Assembly: GCF_014651955.1 (NCBI RefSeq)
Contig: NZ_BMXW01000004.1
Span: 157,537 to 221,536 of the forward strand
Source of the DNA: Shewanella fodinae
GTDB taxonomy: Bacteria; Pseudomonadota; Gammaproteobacteria; Enterobacterales; Shewanellaceae
Length of the DNA stretch: 64,000 nucleotides
Direction: 5' to 3'
Positions 8,409 to 16,803 of the stretch are shown one piece after another. The notes beneath the pieces are model-generated. The model was not told where the DNA came from. It worked only from the letters and a program-made list of their open reading frames with translations, and did not search any database. A program made the translations under genes and the position numbers. Position 1 is the first letter of the stretch. Every line of letters starts with the position of its first letter.

Positions 8409-9938
8409 ATGACACATATTAAAAACGCAACAGATATCTCTAGACGTCATTTCCTTAAGTTTTCTGGCGCGGCGACAGCAACGTCCGGATTACTATTGGC
8501 AGGACTGAGTACTGAAGCAGCTGCACAGAATGTCAGTGTGCCAAAACACTGGGACGAAACCTTTGACGTAGTAGTTATTGGCAGTGGCTTTGCAGGTCTG
8601 TCTGCCGCCATCGAAGCCAGAAAGGCTGGTGCTAACGTTATCGTCCTGGAAAAAATGCCTGTTCCGGGGGGAAATTCCACCATCAATGGCGGTGGTATGG
8701 CCGCAGTGGGCAGTGACGTACAAAAGGCTCATGGCGTTAAAGATTCCGTAGATCTGATGGTCGCCGATATGTACAAAGCGGGTCTGGGGCTTAACTATCC
8801 ACAACAGGCGCGGATGGTGGCGGAGAAAAGTAATGAAGCATTTGAGTGGTGCCGCGATTATCTGGGCGTGAAATTCAAAGATACGCTGGCACATTTTGGG
8901 GGCCATGCGGTTCCCCGCACACATACCACGACTATTCAATCCGGTTCCGGCATCGTGCAGCCAATGCTCCAAAAATGCGATGAATTGGGCGTGCAACTGC
9001 AGAAAAAAGTCTATGTAAAACGGCTGATTGTGGACGGCGAACGGATTGTTGGCTTGGAAGTGATCCCTAACTACCGTCAGGGAAAAGAAGATGCCAGTAA
9101 CACCAAGTTCATCAAAGCCAACAAAGGGGTGGTGATGGCCGCCGGTGGTTTTGCTGCAGACGTGCTTTATCGCACCACGCAGGATCCACGTCTGACCGCC
9201 GAACTGGATACGACTAACCATAAGGGCGCCACTGCCGAATGTCTTAAGGAATTGATCCGTGTTGGTGGTAATCCTGTTCAGCTTTCCTGGATCCAATTAG
9301 GCCCGTGGGCATCACCAGATGAAAAGGGCTTTGGTCTGGCACCTATTTTTGCAGGTTACGCGGCCTACCCCAATGGCATCATGGTGGATCCACAAACCGG
9401 CAAGCGTTTTGTTAACGAACTTGCAGATCGTAAGATCCGCGCCGATGCCATCATTAAGACCGGGCATCCGGCCATTGGTATTTGCGATGAAGTGGGGATG
9501 CAGCCTGCCAAGCATGTAATGGACAAGTTGCTGGAGCGTGGGGTAGTACATAAATTCAATACCCTTAACGAGCTGGCGGCATTCTACAAGATCCCCGAAG
9601 CCGAACTGTTAGCTCAGGCGGAGCGCTACAACCGCTTTGTGGCACAGGGCAAAGACAGTGAATTCTCCAAACCATTCGATATGGGACAAAAAACGCTGGG
9701 CCAAGCACCTTTCTATGGTGTGCGTTTCTGGCCTAAAGCGCATCACACCATGGGCGGCATTGAGATCGATACCCAGGCGCGTGTGGTCAACATTGAAACC
9801 CGCAAACCTATTCCTGGCCTTTACGCCGCTGGCGAAATCACCGGAGGCACTCATGGGGCCTGTCGTTTAGGCACGGTTGCAATACCGGATTGCATTGTTT
9901 TTGGTCGTATCGCCGGACAGCAGGTTGTCAAGGCGTAA
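8409..9938 (+). CDS. Tat-exported FAD-dependent enoate reductase, fumarate-reductase/flavocytochrome c family
   Basis: 509 residues. A Tat signal (SRRHFLKF, residues 11-18; cleavage near 38-40) sends it folded to the periplasm. The FAD-binding Rossmann motif VVVIGSGFAGLSAA is at residues 54-67. Compared with the Shewanella soluble fumarate reductase Fcc3, the proton-donor Arg is kept (Arg341 in NELADRK), as are the His of HHTMGG (445-446) and the Arg of GACRLG (Arg486). The His-Pro-Thr motif that binds the second carboxylate of fumarate is replaced by IQLGPW (residues 295-300), so fumarate is an unlikely substrate. Fcc3 carries its four hemes in the same chain; here they lie in a separate protein at 11231. 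Predicted role: terminal reductase of anaerobic respiration on an unsaturated acid. Substrate unknown. Confidence 0.88.
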   Translation: MTHIKNATDISRRHFLKFSGAATATSGLLLAGLSTEAAAQNVSVPKHWDETFDVVVIGSGFAGLSAAIEARKAGANVIVLEKMPVPGGNSTINGGGMAAVGSDVQKAHGVKDSVDLMVADMYKAGLGLNYPQQARMVAEKSNEAFEWCRDYLGVKFKDTLAHFGGHAVPRTHTTTIQSGSGIVQPMLQKCDELGVQLQKKVYVKRLIVDGERIVGLEVIPNYRQGKEDASNTKFIKANKGVVMAAGGFAADVLYRTTQDPRLTAELDTTNHKGATAECLKELIRVGGNPVQLSWIQLGPWASPDEKGFGLAPIFAGYAAYPNGIMVDPQTGKRFVNELADRKIRADAIIKTGHPAIGICDEVGMQPAKHVMDKLLERGVVHKFNTLNELAAFYKIPEAELLAQAERYNRFVAQGKDSEFSKPFDMGQKTLGQAPFYGVRFWPKAHHTMGGIEIDTQARVVNIETRKPIPGLYAAGEITGGTHGACRLGTVAIPDCIVFGRIAGQQVVKA

Positions 9939-9993
9939 GGCATTTTGCCCGGTGCTCGCGCCGGGCACTCTTCTGGATTTGGGGAATTTACAA

Positions 9994-11199
9994 ATGAAAA
10001 CAACTATCGCTAATTTACGTGTAAAGACTGTTGCAGCTGCCATCAGCGCGACTATGGTACTTGCCTGCAGCAGCGCCAGTGCTATGGATTTTGATGTCAA
10101 TGGCACTAAGCTCACCTTTGGTGGCTATGCCAAAATGATGGTGATTTATGATACTGACGGTACGGTAACTGCACCTTATAACGGTGACCTTTACAGCGTT
10201 TACTCAACGCCGATTGATGGCACCGCCAATGCAGACAAAACCGATCTGGACATGACCGCCAGAGAAAGCCGACTGTTTGTAAAAACGGCAACAGAAACGG
10301 AATACGGTACTCTGACCTCTCATATCGAGGGCGATTTCTTTGCAGATATCGATGCTGATGGTCCTACCTGGTCTAACAGCAATGGTTTCCGTATTCGTCA
10401 TGCCTATATGAAGCTACAAAACGGTAAACAGTCCATTTTAGCTGGGCAGACTTGGTCCAACTTTATGGATTTTGCCGGCATTATGCCATCGATGGACTTT
10501 TCATCAGACGCAGGTAACCCCTTTGTCCGTCAGCCACAGGTGCGTTACCAATACGATTTTGCGCCAGGAAACTACGCGTCCGTCAGTTTGGAAAACCCAT
10601 CATTAGGTTTCTGTAACGCCGGACCGGCAGTGTTTGTTAATAGTGGATCTTCGGAAGATAAACTGCCAGACATGGTTGTGAAATACTTTTACGGCAATAA
10701 GACCTTTACCGTGTCGCCTCGAGCCGTGTTAAGACGATTCGAGATAGATGGTCAATCTGCATTTGGCTATGGTTTGGCCTTGAATACCAGCGTGAAATTC
10801 GGCGCTGGCCACAAAGCGGTACTTGGCATGATGTATGGCGATGGTATCGGCCGTTATGCGGGACTGGGTTTTAATGCTGGGGCTGGATTAACCACCGCAA
10901 ATGATATTGAAACCTTGAAATTCAAAAGCATCATGGGTGGGGTGATCCTGGCGCTGAGCGATGATGTCAGTTGGACCGTTGGTGCGGGTTATTCAAAACA
11001 GGATGAAGAAGGATATGACATCGGTGCGTTGACCGCTATCGCCAATAAGACCGCGTTTTCCTGGCACAGCAATCTTTATTGGGATATTACCAAACAGCTG
11101 CAATACGCTGTTGGGGTGATGTCCGGTAAAGTGGAAAACATGGCTGGGGATGAAGGCGATATGACGCGCTTCCAGACCTATATCAAGTATTCATTTTAA
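9994..11199 (+). CDS. DcaP-like outer membrane porin
   Basis: 401 residues from the ATG at 9994, preceded by GGGGAA (9980-9985); an in-frame start further upstream would put the signal peptide in the interior and is rejected. Signal peptide residues 1-35, ending SASA. The mature protein opens with a short segment and then alternating beta-strands (LTFGGYAKMMVIYD, ARESRLFVKTATE), with the arginine-rich, aromatic pattern of DcaP-type trimeric porins and a terminal Phe (YIKYSF) typical of outer membrane barrels. DcaP porins of Acinetobacter admit dicarboxylates and phthalate-like acids (family knowledge). Lying between the flavin and heme subunits of a periplasmic reductase, it is probably the dedicated entry route for the electron acceptor. 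Confidence 0.85.
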   Translation: MKTTIANLRVKTVAAAISATMVLACSSASAMDFDVNGTKLTFGGYAKMMVIYDTDGTVTAPYNGDLYSVYSTPIDGTANADKTDLDMTARESRLFVKTATETEYGTLTSHIEGDFFADIDADGPTWSNSNGFRIRHAYMKLQNGKQSILAGQTWSNFMDFAGIMPSMDFSSDAGNPFVRQPQVRYQYDFAPGNYASVSLENPSLGFCNAGPAVFVNSGSSEDKLPDMVVKYFYGNKTFTVSPRAVLRRFEIDGQSAFGYGLALNTSVKFGAGHKAVLGMMYGDGIGRYAGLGFNAGAGLTTANDIETLKFKSIMGGVILALSDDVSWTVGAGYSKQDEEGYDIGALTAIANKTAFSWHSNLYWDITKQLQYAVGVMSGKVENMAGDEGDMTRFQTYIKYSF

Positions 11200-11230
11200 T
11201 ACCATCGCTGCTTTAGACGGGTAATTAACC

Positions 11231-11563
11231 ATGTGTAAATTGATCTTGAAAGCGGCGTTGGTCATGACTGCGATTGTGGGAATCCAGGCATTTGCAGCCA
11301 ATACCATGAAACCGCATCATCAAGCCGCTGGGTTGAAATGTAATAGTTGTCATGCGACGACACCATTTCAAGCAGTATCGACGGATCAGTGTGTGCAATG
11401 CCATCAGTTGCCCCAGAAAAAGACGGATTATCATGGGGCACCCGATAAGCACGATTCGCCACACTATGGCCCAACGTTGGATTGCGATAACTGCCACCAC
11501 GAACACGAGGCGTCAGAAAACTATTGCAACAACTGTCATGACTTTGATTTTAAAGTGCCATAA
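11231..11563 (+). CDS. Small periplasmic tetraheme cytochrome c, heme subunit of the flavin reductase
   Basis: 110 residues. Signal peptide 1-22 (AFA cleavage). Four CxxCH heme sites at residues 37-41, 54-58, 85-89 and 99-103, with extra histidines (HH at 29-30, H75, H78, H90, H92) able to serve as distal ligands. The spacing and the tail CNNCHDFDFKVP closely follow the N-terminal heme domain of flavocytochrome c3, where CxxCH is followed by SFDFNMP just before the flavin domain. It is thus the split-off heme domain, expected to pass electrons from the CymA-type quinol dehydrogenase to the flavoprotein. A strong terminator follows immediately, so the operon is reductase, porin, cytochrome. 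Confidence 0.92.
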   Translation: MCKLILKAALVMTAIVGIQAFAANTMKPHHQAAGLKCNSCHATTPFQAVSTDQCVQCHQLPQKKTDYHGAPDKHDSPHYGPTLDCDNCHHEHEASENYCNNCHDFDFKVP

Positions 11564-11583
11564 CCCCTGAACAGGGTGTCGTC

Positions 11584-11622
11584 AATATTCCCGCCTGTTG
11601 CTCCCGGGCGGGAATATTTTTT
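11584..11622 (+). terminator. Terminator of the flavin reductase operon
   Basis: 12-bp perfect stem AATATTCCCGCC (11584-11595) with GGCGGGAATATT (11607-11618), then T residues to 11622. It separates the structural genes from the regulator, which must have its own promoter or depend on read-through. Confidence 0.88.
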
Positions 11623-11708
11623 AACACAGTATTAATTGAAGACAGTCACGGCGTTTTTTGGGCGGCTGACATATATTGGCAATACACCATCCGTATGTGG
11701 AAATAAGC

Positions 11709-13394
11709 ATGAATACCTCAGAACTTGATCTAAGGGAGTTGTTGTCTTTTAAACCCAGGGGTGGTGCCATCAGTTTTCTTGGGCAGCGCATGTATCTGAC
11801 GGATCTGTTTTCCCATGGTTTGCAGCAGATGGAGCTATGTCGCACGCTGGGACCGGAAATCACGCAATCGATCATCGTTCGTGCTGGTTTTTCTAAAGGA
11901 TGGCTGGTCGCCGAACGTATAAAAAGACAGATGCCCGACGCTTGGGCGGAAGCCCGTAAAGGCAAACTCGGGCCATTGCTCTGCTCTATGTATGGTTTTG
12001 GTGAAGTGTTGAGTAGTCAGCGCCGAGATGGTATTCAAGCTACCCCGTTGGTGGAAACCTATTTTATCAGCCTGTATGAAGCAGAACAGCACTTACGCAT
12101 GCATGGTTTGAGCAACGTCCCCGTATGTTGGGAGCAGATAGGATTTGCCAGTGGTTATGTTTCCAATCTTGAAGGCCGAACGGTGTACTTTATTGAGGAT
12201 GAATGTCAGGCCAAAGGCGACAGTTATTGTCATCTACGGGGAAATTATCTGGAACAGTGGGGGGAGGAAATTACGCCCTATCTGCCAGTATACAGTGGTA
12301 TCTGTAATGAAACTGTGGCGACCCAACTAGCCGACGTGTTGCGATCGGATGAGGCATTGCCGCGCAATATGCAAGACAAGATCAACCTGTCATTAAAACT
12401 GACATCTATTGAGGACGGTTATCCTGTTTCCAACAGCTATGCCATGCGTAGCTTACTGGAGATGGCGATAAATGTTGCCAAAGTGCCCACTTCTGTTCTT
12501 ATCACCGGTGAAAGCGGCGTGGGTAAAGAGAAGCTGGTGCAATATATCCACAAAAATTCACCGAGAAGTGATAAGCCTTTAGTGGCAATAAACTGTGGAG
12601 CGCTGAATGAAACACTGCTTGAAAATGAGTTGTTTGGCCATGTGCGCGGCGCATTTACCGGGGCCGATTGCAGTAAGAGTGGTTTGATAGAAGCCGCTGA
12701 CGGCGGTACTTTATTTCTGGACGAAGTGGCTGAGCTGTCTCCCGCCACTCAAGTGAAATTACTGCGGGTGCTGCAGGAAAAAGAAGTACGCAGACTCGGA
12801 GATACCGAGACTAACCATGTCGATGTGCGGATCATCTCCGCTACTAATAAAAGTTTGGAAGCGGCAGTAGAAGCCGGCGAGTTCCGACAGGATCTATACT
12901 ATCGTCTGAAGGTGATCGAGCTCAATATTCCGCCGTTACGTGAGCGAACGGAAGATATTTTACCTCTGAGCCGCTACTTCCTGATGAAATTCAATCAAGA
13001 GCTAGGTAAGAGCCATACTGGATTTCATTATAAGACCGCTGACTTATTGCTGAGCCATAACTGGCCGGGAAATGTCCGAGAACTGGTGAATGCTATCGAG
13101 CGCGCCGTGGTTCTCAGTGCCGGACCACAGATAATGCCGGAAGACCTGCCTCACGAAATTCGTGACACTTTATGCCTGCCGTCAGTTGCTGGTGATATCC
13201 GGGCGCTACACGAAGTGGAGAAAGATTACATCTTGGCGGTGCTGGAAAAACTCGATAACAACAAGACGCAAGCCGCTGAAAAACTGGGAATGAGCCTGGC
13301 AACGCTGTATCGCAAACTTAAAGAATACGGGGCGCTGCAAATCGCGATCTGTTCGTGGCTTTACTCCATCGCCGCCATTTTACCGGGAGTTTAA
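11709..13394 (+). CDS. Sigma54-dependent activator with XylR/DmpR-type sensory domain
   Basis: 561 residues from the ATG at 11709 (the frame extends upstream to 11676). Residues 1-125 resemble the XylR_N sensor; 130-190 form a V4R domain containing PVCWEQIGFASGY and Cys140, Glu163, Cys166 and Cys174, whose spacing (23, 3, 8) equals that of the zinc site I recall for MopR. Residues 236-475 are the AAA+ domain: Walker A GESGVGKE (267-274), the sigma54 contact loop GAFTGA (314-319), Walker B LFLDEV (335-340). Residues 500-541 form a Fis-type helix-turn-helix. Relatives bind phenolic or aromatic effectors directly. The usual pocket Trp appears to be Tyr123, so phenol is not a safe guess. An unusual hydrophobic tail of 19 residues follows the DNA-binding helix. 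It is the likely activator of the promoter at 8303. Confidence 0.9.
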   Translation: MNTSELDLRELLSFKPRGGAISFLGQRMYLTDLFSHGLQQMELCRTLGPEITQSIIVRAGFSKGWLVAERIKRQMPDAWAEARKGKLGPLLCSMYGFGEVLSSQRRDGIQATPLVETYFISLYEAEQHLRMHGLSNVPVCWEQIGFASGYVSNLEGRTVYFIEDECQAKGDSYCHLRGNYLEQWGEEITPYLPVYSGICNETVATQLADVLRSDEALPRNMQDKINLSLKLTSIEDGYPVSNSYAMRSLLEMAINVAKVPTSVLITGESGVGKEKLVQYIHKNSPRSDKPLVAINCGALNETLLENELFGHVRGAFTGADCSKSGLIEAADGGTLFLDEVAELSPATQVKLLRVLQEKEVRRLGDTETNHVDVRIISATNKSLEAAVEAGEFRQDLYYRLKVIELNIPPLRERTEDILPLSRYFLMKFNQELGKSHTGFHYKTADLLLSHNWPGNVRELVNAIERAVVLSAGPQIMPEDLPHEIRDTLCLPSVAGDIRALHEVEKDYILAVLEKLDNNKTQAAEKLGMSLATLYRKLKEYGALQIAICSWLYSIAAILPGV

Positions 13395-13649
13395 TCAGCT
13401 AAATGGGCTGAACAGTGTTGTTAATAAGACTTCCGTTCAGTCATCAACGTGAGCGTCAACGCAGCTCGCAACACGTGAATTGCAAGTCCATCTGATCATA
13501 GGATTTGGAGTAGCCACGGCCGTTGCTCAGTGCTTTAATCTGCTGTGGTTGACGCAGATCATCCATTCAGCGGCGCGTTGTGCTAGCCTGCGCATCATGG
13601 CTGTTTCCGGCCAGCAGAGAACATCCTCTTTCCCTAAGGTAAAAATAAC

Positions 13650-14966
13650 ATGTCTAATCATAAGCCTTCGCTGATAGGCTGGCTCTGGAGCCGTTGGCAA
13701 CGTCTGCCGTTATGGCTGCAGATCCTGGCAGGGATGTCGCTGGGTATTGTTGTCGGTCAGTTGTTGGGTGAACGCGCTGACTACCTCAAACCTATCGGCA
13801 CCCTGTTTGTAAACACCATTAAAATGCTGATTGTGCCCTTGGTATTCTGCTCGCTGATCGTCGGAGTCACCTCGATGCAAGATACCAGCAAGATGGGGCG
13901 TATTGGCTTTAAATCGTTTGCGTTTTATCTGGCGACAACCTCCATAGCTATCTCATTAGGCTTATTGGTGGGGGCCTTAATGGCTCCCGGCGAAGGTCTG
14001 CCATTAGCTGCACATGCAGTCGCGGCTGACAGTAAACCCGTTCCTTCGATTATGGAAACCCTGATCAATATCGTACCAACCAACCCGGTGGCGGCACTGG
14101 CCGATGGGCAAATACTGCAAGTGATTGTTTTTGCCGTGGCATTGGGCGTGGCGTTAGTACTGATTGGTGAGCATGGTAAACCCGCTATTCAGGTGTTTGA
14201 GAGCCTAGCCGAAGCCATGTACAAACTGACGGATATGGTGATGAAACTGGCTCCCTACGGTGTGTTTGGCTTGATGGCGTGGGTTTCTGGGAAATATGGT
14301 ATGCAGATGTTGCTGCCATTGCTGAAAGTGATCGTTGCAGTATATCTGGGTTGCATCTTGCACGTATTGGGTTTTTACAGCATCGTGCTGAGTGTCTTTG
14401 CCCGTCTCAACCCGTTACAGTTTTTCAAAGGTGTCAGCAATGCGCTGGCAGTGGCTTTTACCACATCCAGTTCTGCCGGTACTTTGCCCGTCAGCATGAA
14501 GTGCGCCAGCGAGTATCTTGGGGTGAATAAAAAGATCTCCAGTTTTGTATTACCACTGGGGGCAACCATTAACATGGATGGAACTGCCTTGTACCAAGGG
14601 GTGACGGCGCTGTTTGTCGCACAGGCATTTGGCGTGGATCTAACCTGGGTTGACTATGCCACCATTGTATTGACCGCAACCTTAGCGTCTATTGGCACCG
14701 CAGGTGTTCCTGGTGCCGGTCTGGTGATGTTGACGCTGGTGCTTAATTCGGTGGGGTTACCGCTGGAAGGGGTGGCGTTGATTGCGGGTATTGACCGAAT
14801 TCTTGATATGGCACGGACGGTCGTGAATGTGGCTGGCGATCTAGTGGCAACGACAGTGATTGCCAAATCTGAAAATGAACTGGATCTGGCGCATTACAAT
14901 GCGGATTTACAGCAAAGTGCGCGCATTGCAGAACAGAATGCCGCATCGGAGCAGCAGACAGAATGA
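13650..14966 (+). CDS. Dicarboxylate/amino acid:cation symporter (DAACS family)
   Basis: 438 residues with eight or more hydrophobic segments plus re-entrant loops, in the pattern of GltP/DctA. The family signature NMDGTALYQG and the serine-rich loop TTSSSAGTLP are present, as is the cytoplasmic motif near MARTVVNVAGD. The family imports C4-dicarboxylates, glutamate or aspartate with Na+ or H+. RBS: TAAGG at 13635-13639. It lies 255 bases after the sigma54 activator; its substrate could feed the neighbouring reductase cluster or clear its product, but nothing in the sequence proves a link. The C-terminus is a Gln/Ala-rich soluble tail. Confidence 0.9.
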   Translation: MSNHKPSLIGWLWSRWQRLPLWLQILAGMSLGIVVGQLLGERADYLKPIGTLFVNTIKMLIVPLVFCSLIVGVTSMQDTSKMGRIGFKSFAFYLATTSIAISLGLLVGALMAPGEGLPLAAHAVAADSKPVPSIMETLINIVPTNPVAALADGQILQVIVFAVALGVALVLIGEHGKPAIQVFESLAEAMYKLTDMVMKLAPYGVFGLMAWVSGKYGMQMLLPLLKVIVAVYLGCILHVLGFYSIVLSVFARLNPLQFFKGVSNALAVAFTTSSSAGTLPVSMKCASEYLGVNKKISSFVLPLGATINMDGTALYQGVTALFVAQAFGVDLTWVDYATIVLTATLASIGTAGVPGAGLVMLTLVLNSVGLPLEGVALIAGIDRILDMARTVVNVAGDLVATTVIAKSENELDLAHYNADLQQSARIAEQNAASEQQTE

Positions 14967-14985
14967 TGCATAAATCAGCGGCAAG

Positions 14986-15396
14986 TTAGTTGCGCTTTAA
15001 GGTCAGTAGTGAGTTGTCATGACTATCAACAAGCAACAGTTTGCCGTTTTTAATGACGGCTTTAGTAACCAGAGGTAGCAGTTGCATGACTTGCTGCTCT
15101 TGTTGCATTAGTTCATCGACACAGGCTTTCATGGTGCTTGCAGCCGGGCTGATTCGCAGTTGTTGCCCATTGAGCTGATAACTCCCTGAGAAATAGTTAC
15201 AGCTGTTATTGCCACTAAGCTGATTTTTGGCGTTAAAGGTGAGCTGCGCTGGGCTAAAATCGACCACTGGCCGCTCTTGCAGCTGTTCTATGTGCCAGCG
15301 GCCCAATAGGGATGCGCTAGTGACTGGTATCGCTGTCATTGACTGACATGCACTAAGCGACAGCAGCCCCAGCGCTAACAAGGTGGGTTTTCGCAT
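14986..15396 (-). CDS. META-domain (HslJ-like) lipoprotein
   Basis: 136 residues. Signal peptide with lipobox LSAC (Cys near residue 17), so an outer- or inner-membrane lipoprotein. The rest is a single META domain: LLGRWHIEQL at the start, then FNAKNQLSGNNSCNYFSGSY, the family hallmark of G-x-x-x-C-N-x-F/Y, and a conserved MKACVDE. Members such as E. coli HslJ are linked to heat shock and novobiocin resistance; biochemical role unknown. Ends 20 bases from the converging symporter gene. Confidence 0.85.
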   Translation of the reverse strand: MRKPTLLALGLLSLSACQSMTAIPVTSASLLGRWHIEQLQERPVVDFSPAQLTFNAKNQLSGNNSCNYFSGSYQLNGQQLRISPAASTMKACVDELMQQEQQVMQLLPLVTKAVIKNGKLLLVDSHDNSLLTLKRN

Positions 15397-15535
15397 TCAA
15401 CGGTTCCATTAGAGTATTGACGCAGAAGTGTGACAATTTTTGCGGGAGAAATGAAGTTCAGCCTGCTGTTAACCGTATATAGGTTACGGGATATCGGGCG
15501 ATGTTAGCTTGGCGTGAACATCGCCCACAAAAATG

Positions 15536-16480
15536 TTAATCGTCGTGATGGGGCTGCGACGAGCGTAATCCAGATTTGGCTTCATCCACCATGGCTACCA
15601 GCTTGGCTGTCGAATCTGGGGTGAAAAAGCGATAGCTGTAATCCAGTGACATAGGTAGCGGCGATTGGTTGAAGATTCGCTCCACCCGTCGCACGATATG
15701 TTCCAAATCCCGTTCTAGATCCACAAATACCAGCAACACAAATTTAGTGTCATCATAATGTGCGGCAATATCCGCCGCTCTCAGGGTGGAAAGCAGCAAA
15801 TTGGCTAACTCCTGATGGCTGCGTTTTAACACTTCATCATTGATATCACCTGTTGGTTCCAGCTCAAAGAAAATCACCCCACAGTGAGCGCCAAAGCGAC
15901 GGCCGAGATTGAGTTGCCGTGGGGCCATCATAATAAAACCATAATGGTTGAGCATGCCGGTATTGGCATCTCGCATCGACAGCGCTTCAATGCGGTGATT
16001 TTGACAGAATAACGCCAGATCCTGCTGCAGTAGGATCTGAAAGGGTTCTAACATCAGTGGGCTGACATGCTGGTTCTCGTTGGCACGAGCATTCAGCACG
16101 CATAAACATCCAAAGACTGAACCATCCGGCCAATGTACTGGGCGAGACAGGATACACAGGATACTGCGAAACTCATCTGGATATTCATCCGCAGTGCCTT
16201 GTGTCAGATCCAGATTCAGGCCGTCGGGGCTACTGTAGGCCATGCGCTGCAATAGCGAAGTATCGGCATCAAAGATTTTGCCTGGTGCCAACTGCATGCT
16301 GTTGTCCGCGGCGCTGACAATCACTTCATAACCCGCATCTATTTTTTGCAGTACAAACACTTTGTCAGCCTGATAATAGTGTTTCATCAGCTCACACTGG
16401 TGCATCCAACGCACCAGATTCAGGCCATGATTGTCATTTTCCAGCAAACTAATTCCCGGTTTAACCGATTCAGGCAGCAT
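15536..16480 (-). CDS. GAF-like sensor with degenerate GGDEF domain
   Basis: 314 residues. The N-terminal half (about 10-160) looks like a GAF domain, with the typical middle stretch PVHWPDGSVFGCLCVLNA. The C-terminal half follows the GGDEF fold: MRDANTGMLNHYGF stands for the RDxLTGLxNRRGF region and VIFFELEP for the first metal site. The GG(D/E)EF loop itself is replaced by YDDTKF, so diguanylate cyclase activity is unlikely. It may be a c-di-GMP/GTP-binding or purely structural remnant. No signal peptide; cytoplasmic. Monocistronic and divergent from the small gene at 16804. Confidence 0.8.
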   Translation of the reverse strand: MLPESVKPGISLLENDNHGLNLVRWMHQCELMKHYYQADKVFVLQKIDAGYEVIVSAADNSMQLAPGKIFDADTSLLQRMAYSSPDGLNLDLTQGTADEYPDEFRSILCILSRPVHWPDGSVFGCLCVLNARANENQHVSPLMLEPFQILLQQDLALFCQNHRIEALSMRDANTGMLNHYGFIMMAPRQLNLGRRFGAHCGVIFFELEPTGDINDEVLKRSHQELANLLLSTLRAADIAAHYDDTKFVLLVFVDLERDLEHIVRRVERIFNQSPLPMSLDYSYRFFTPDSTAKLVAMVDEAKSGLRSSQPHHDD

Positions 16481-16803
16481 GGCCTTATCCTTTGTGAGGG
16501 GCGATAGGCATTAAGTGTGGAGTTGTTATAGTTATTTTGCAACTTTGAGTAGGTGATGTTCCACTTATTGTCAATGTCAGTGCAACAACCGTAGCTATCA
16601 AAGGGAATATTTGTACTCTGAATCTATGTAAAATGTGGATTATCAGTCGTAGTGCGATGATTGTTAAAGTTAATATACAAATATCTCCTGGTGCTGTTGA
16701 TGTACCTTGCTGGAAAATTTCTGGTTGTAGCAACGGACTTATATGCGGATGACACAGGATTTGCTAGCCTTAAAGCATCATCAACTGTGTGAGTAAGAAC
16801 ACG
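16481..16803. other. Intergenic region between divergent genes
   Basis: About 320 bases, AT-rich, between the GAF/GGDEF-like gene (minus) and the small plus-strand gene. It should hold both promoters. I see no clear operator, repeat or RNA structure. An open frame at 16485-16733 on the minus strand lacks an RBS and a family resemblance, so I do not call it. Confidence 0.4.

Noticed and set aside
8493..9296. Long minus-strand open frame (267 codons) inside the reductase gene
   Set aside because: It runs antisense to a well-supported gene, has no RBS, and its composition is that of a complement shadow.
11709..13394. Phenol or toluene catabolic regulator
   Set aside because: The sensor resembles that family, but no hydroxylase or dioxygenase genes are adjacent and the pocket Trp is altered.
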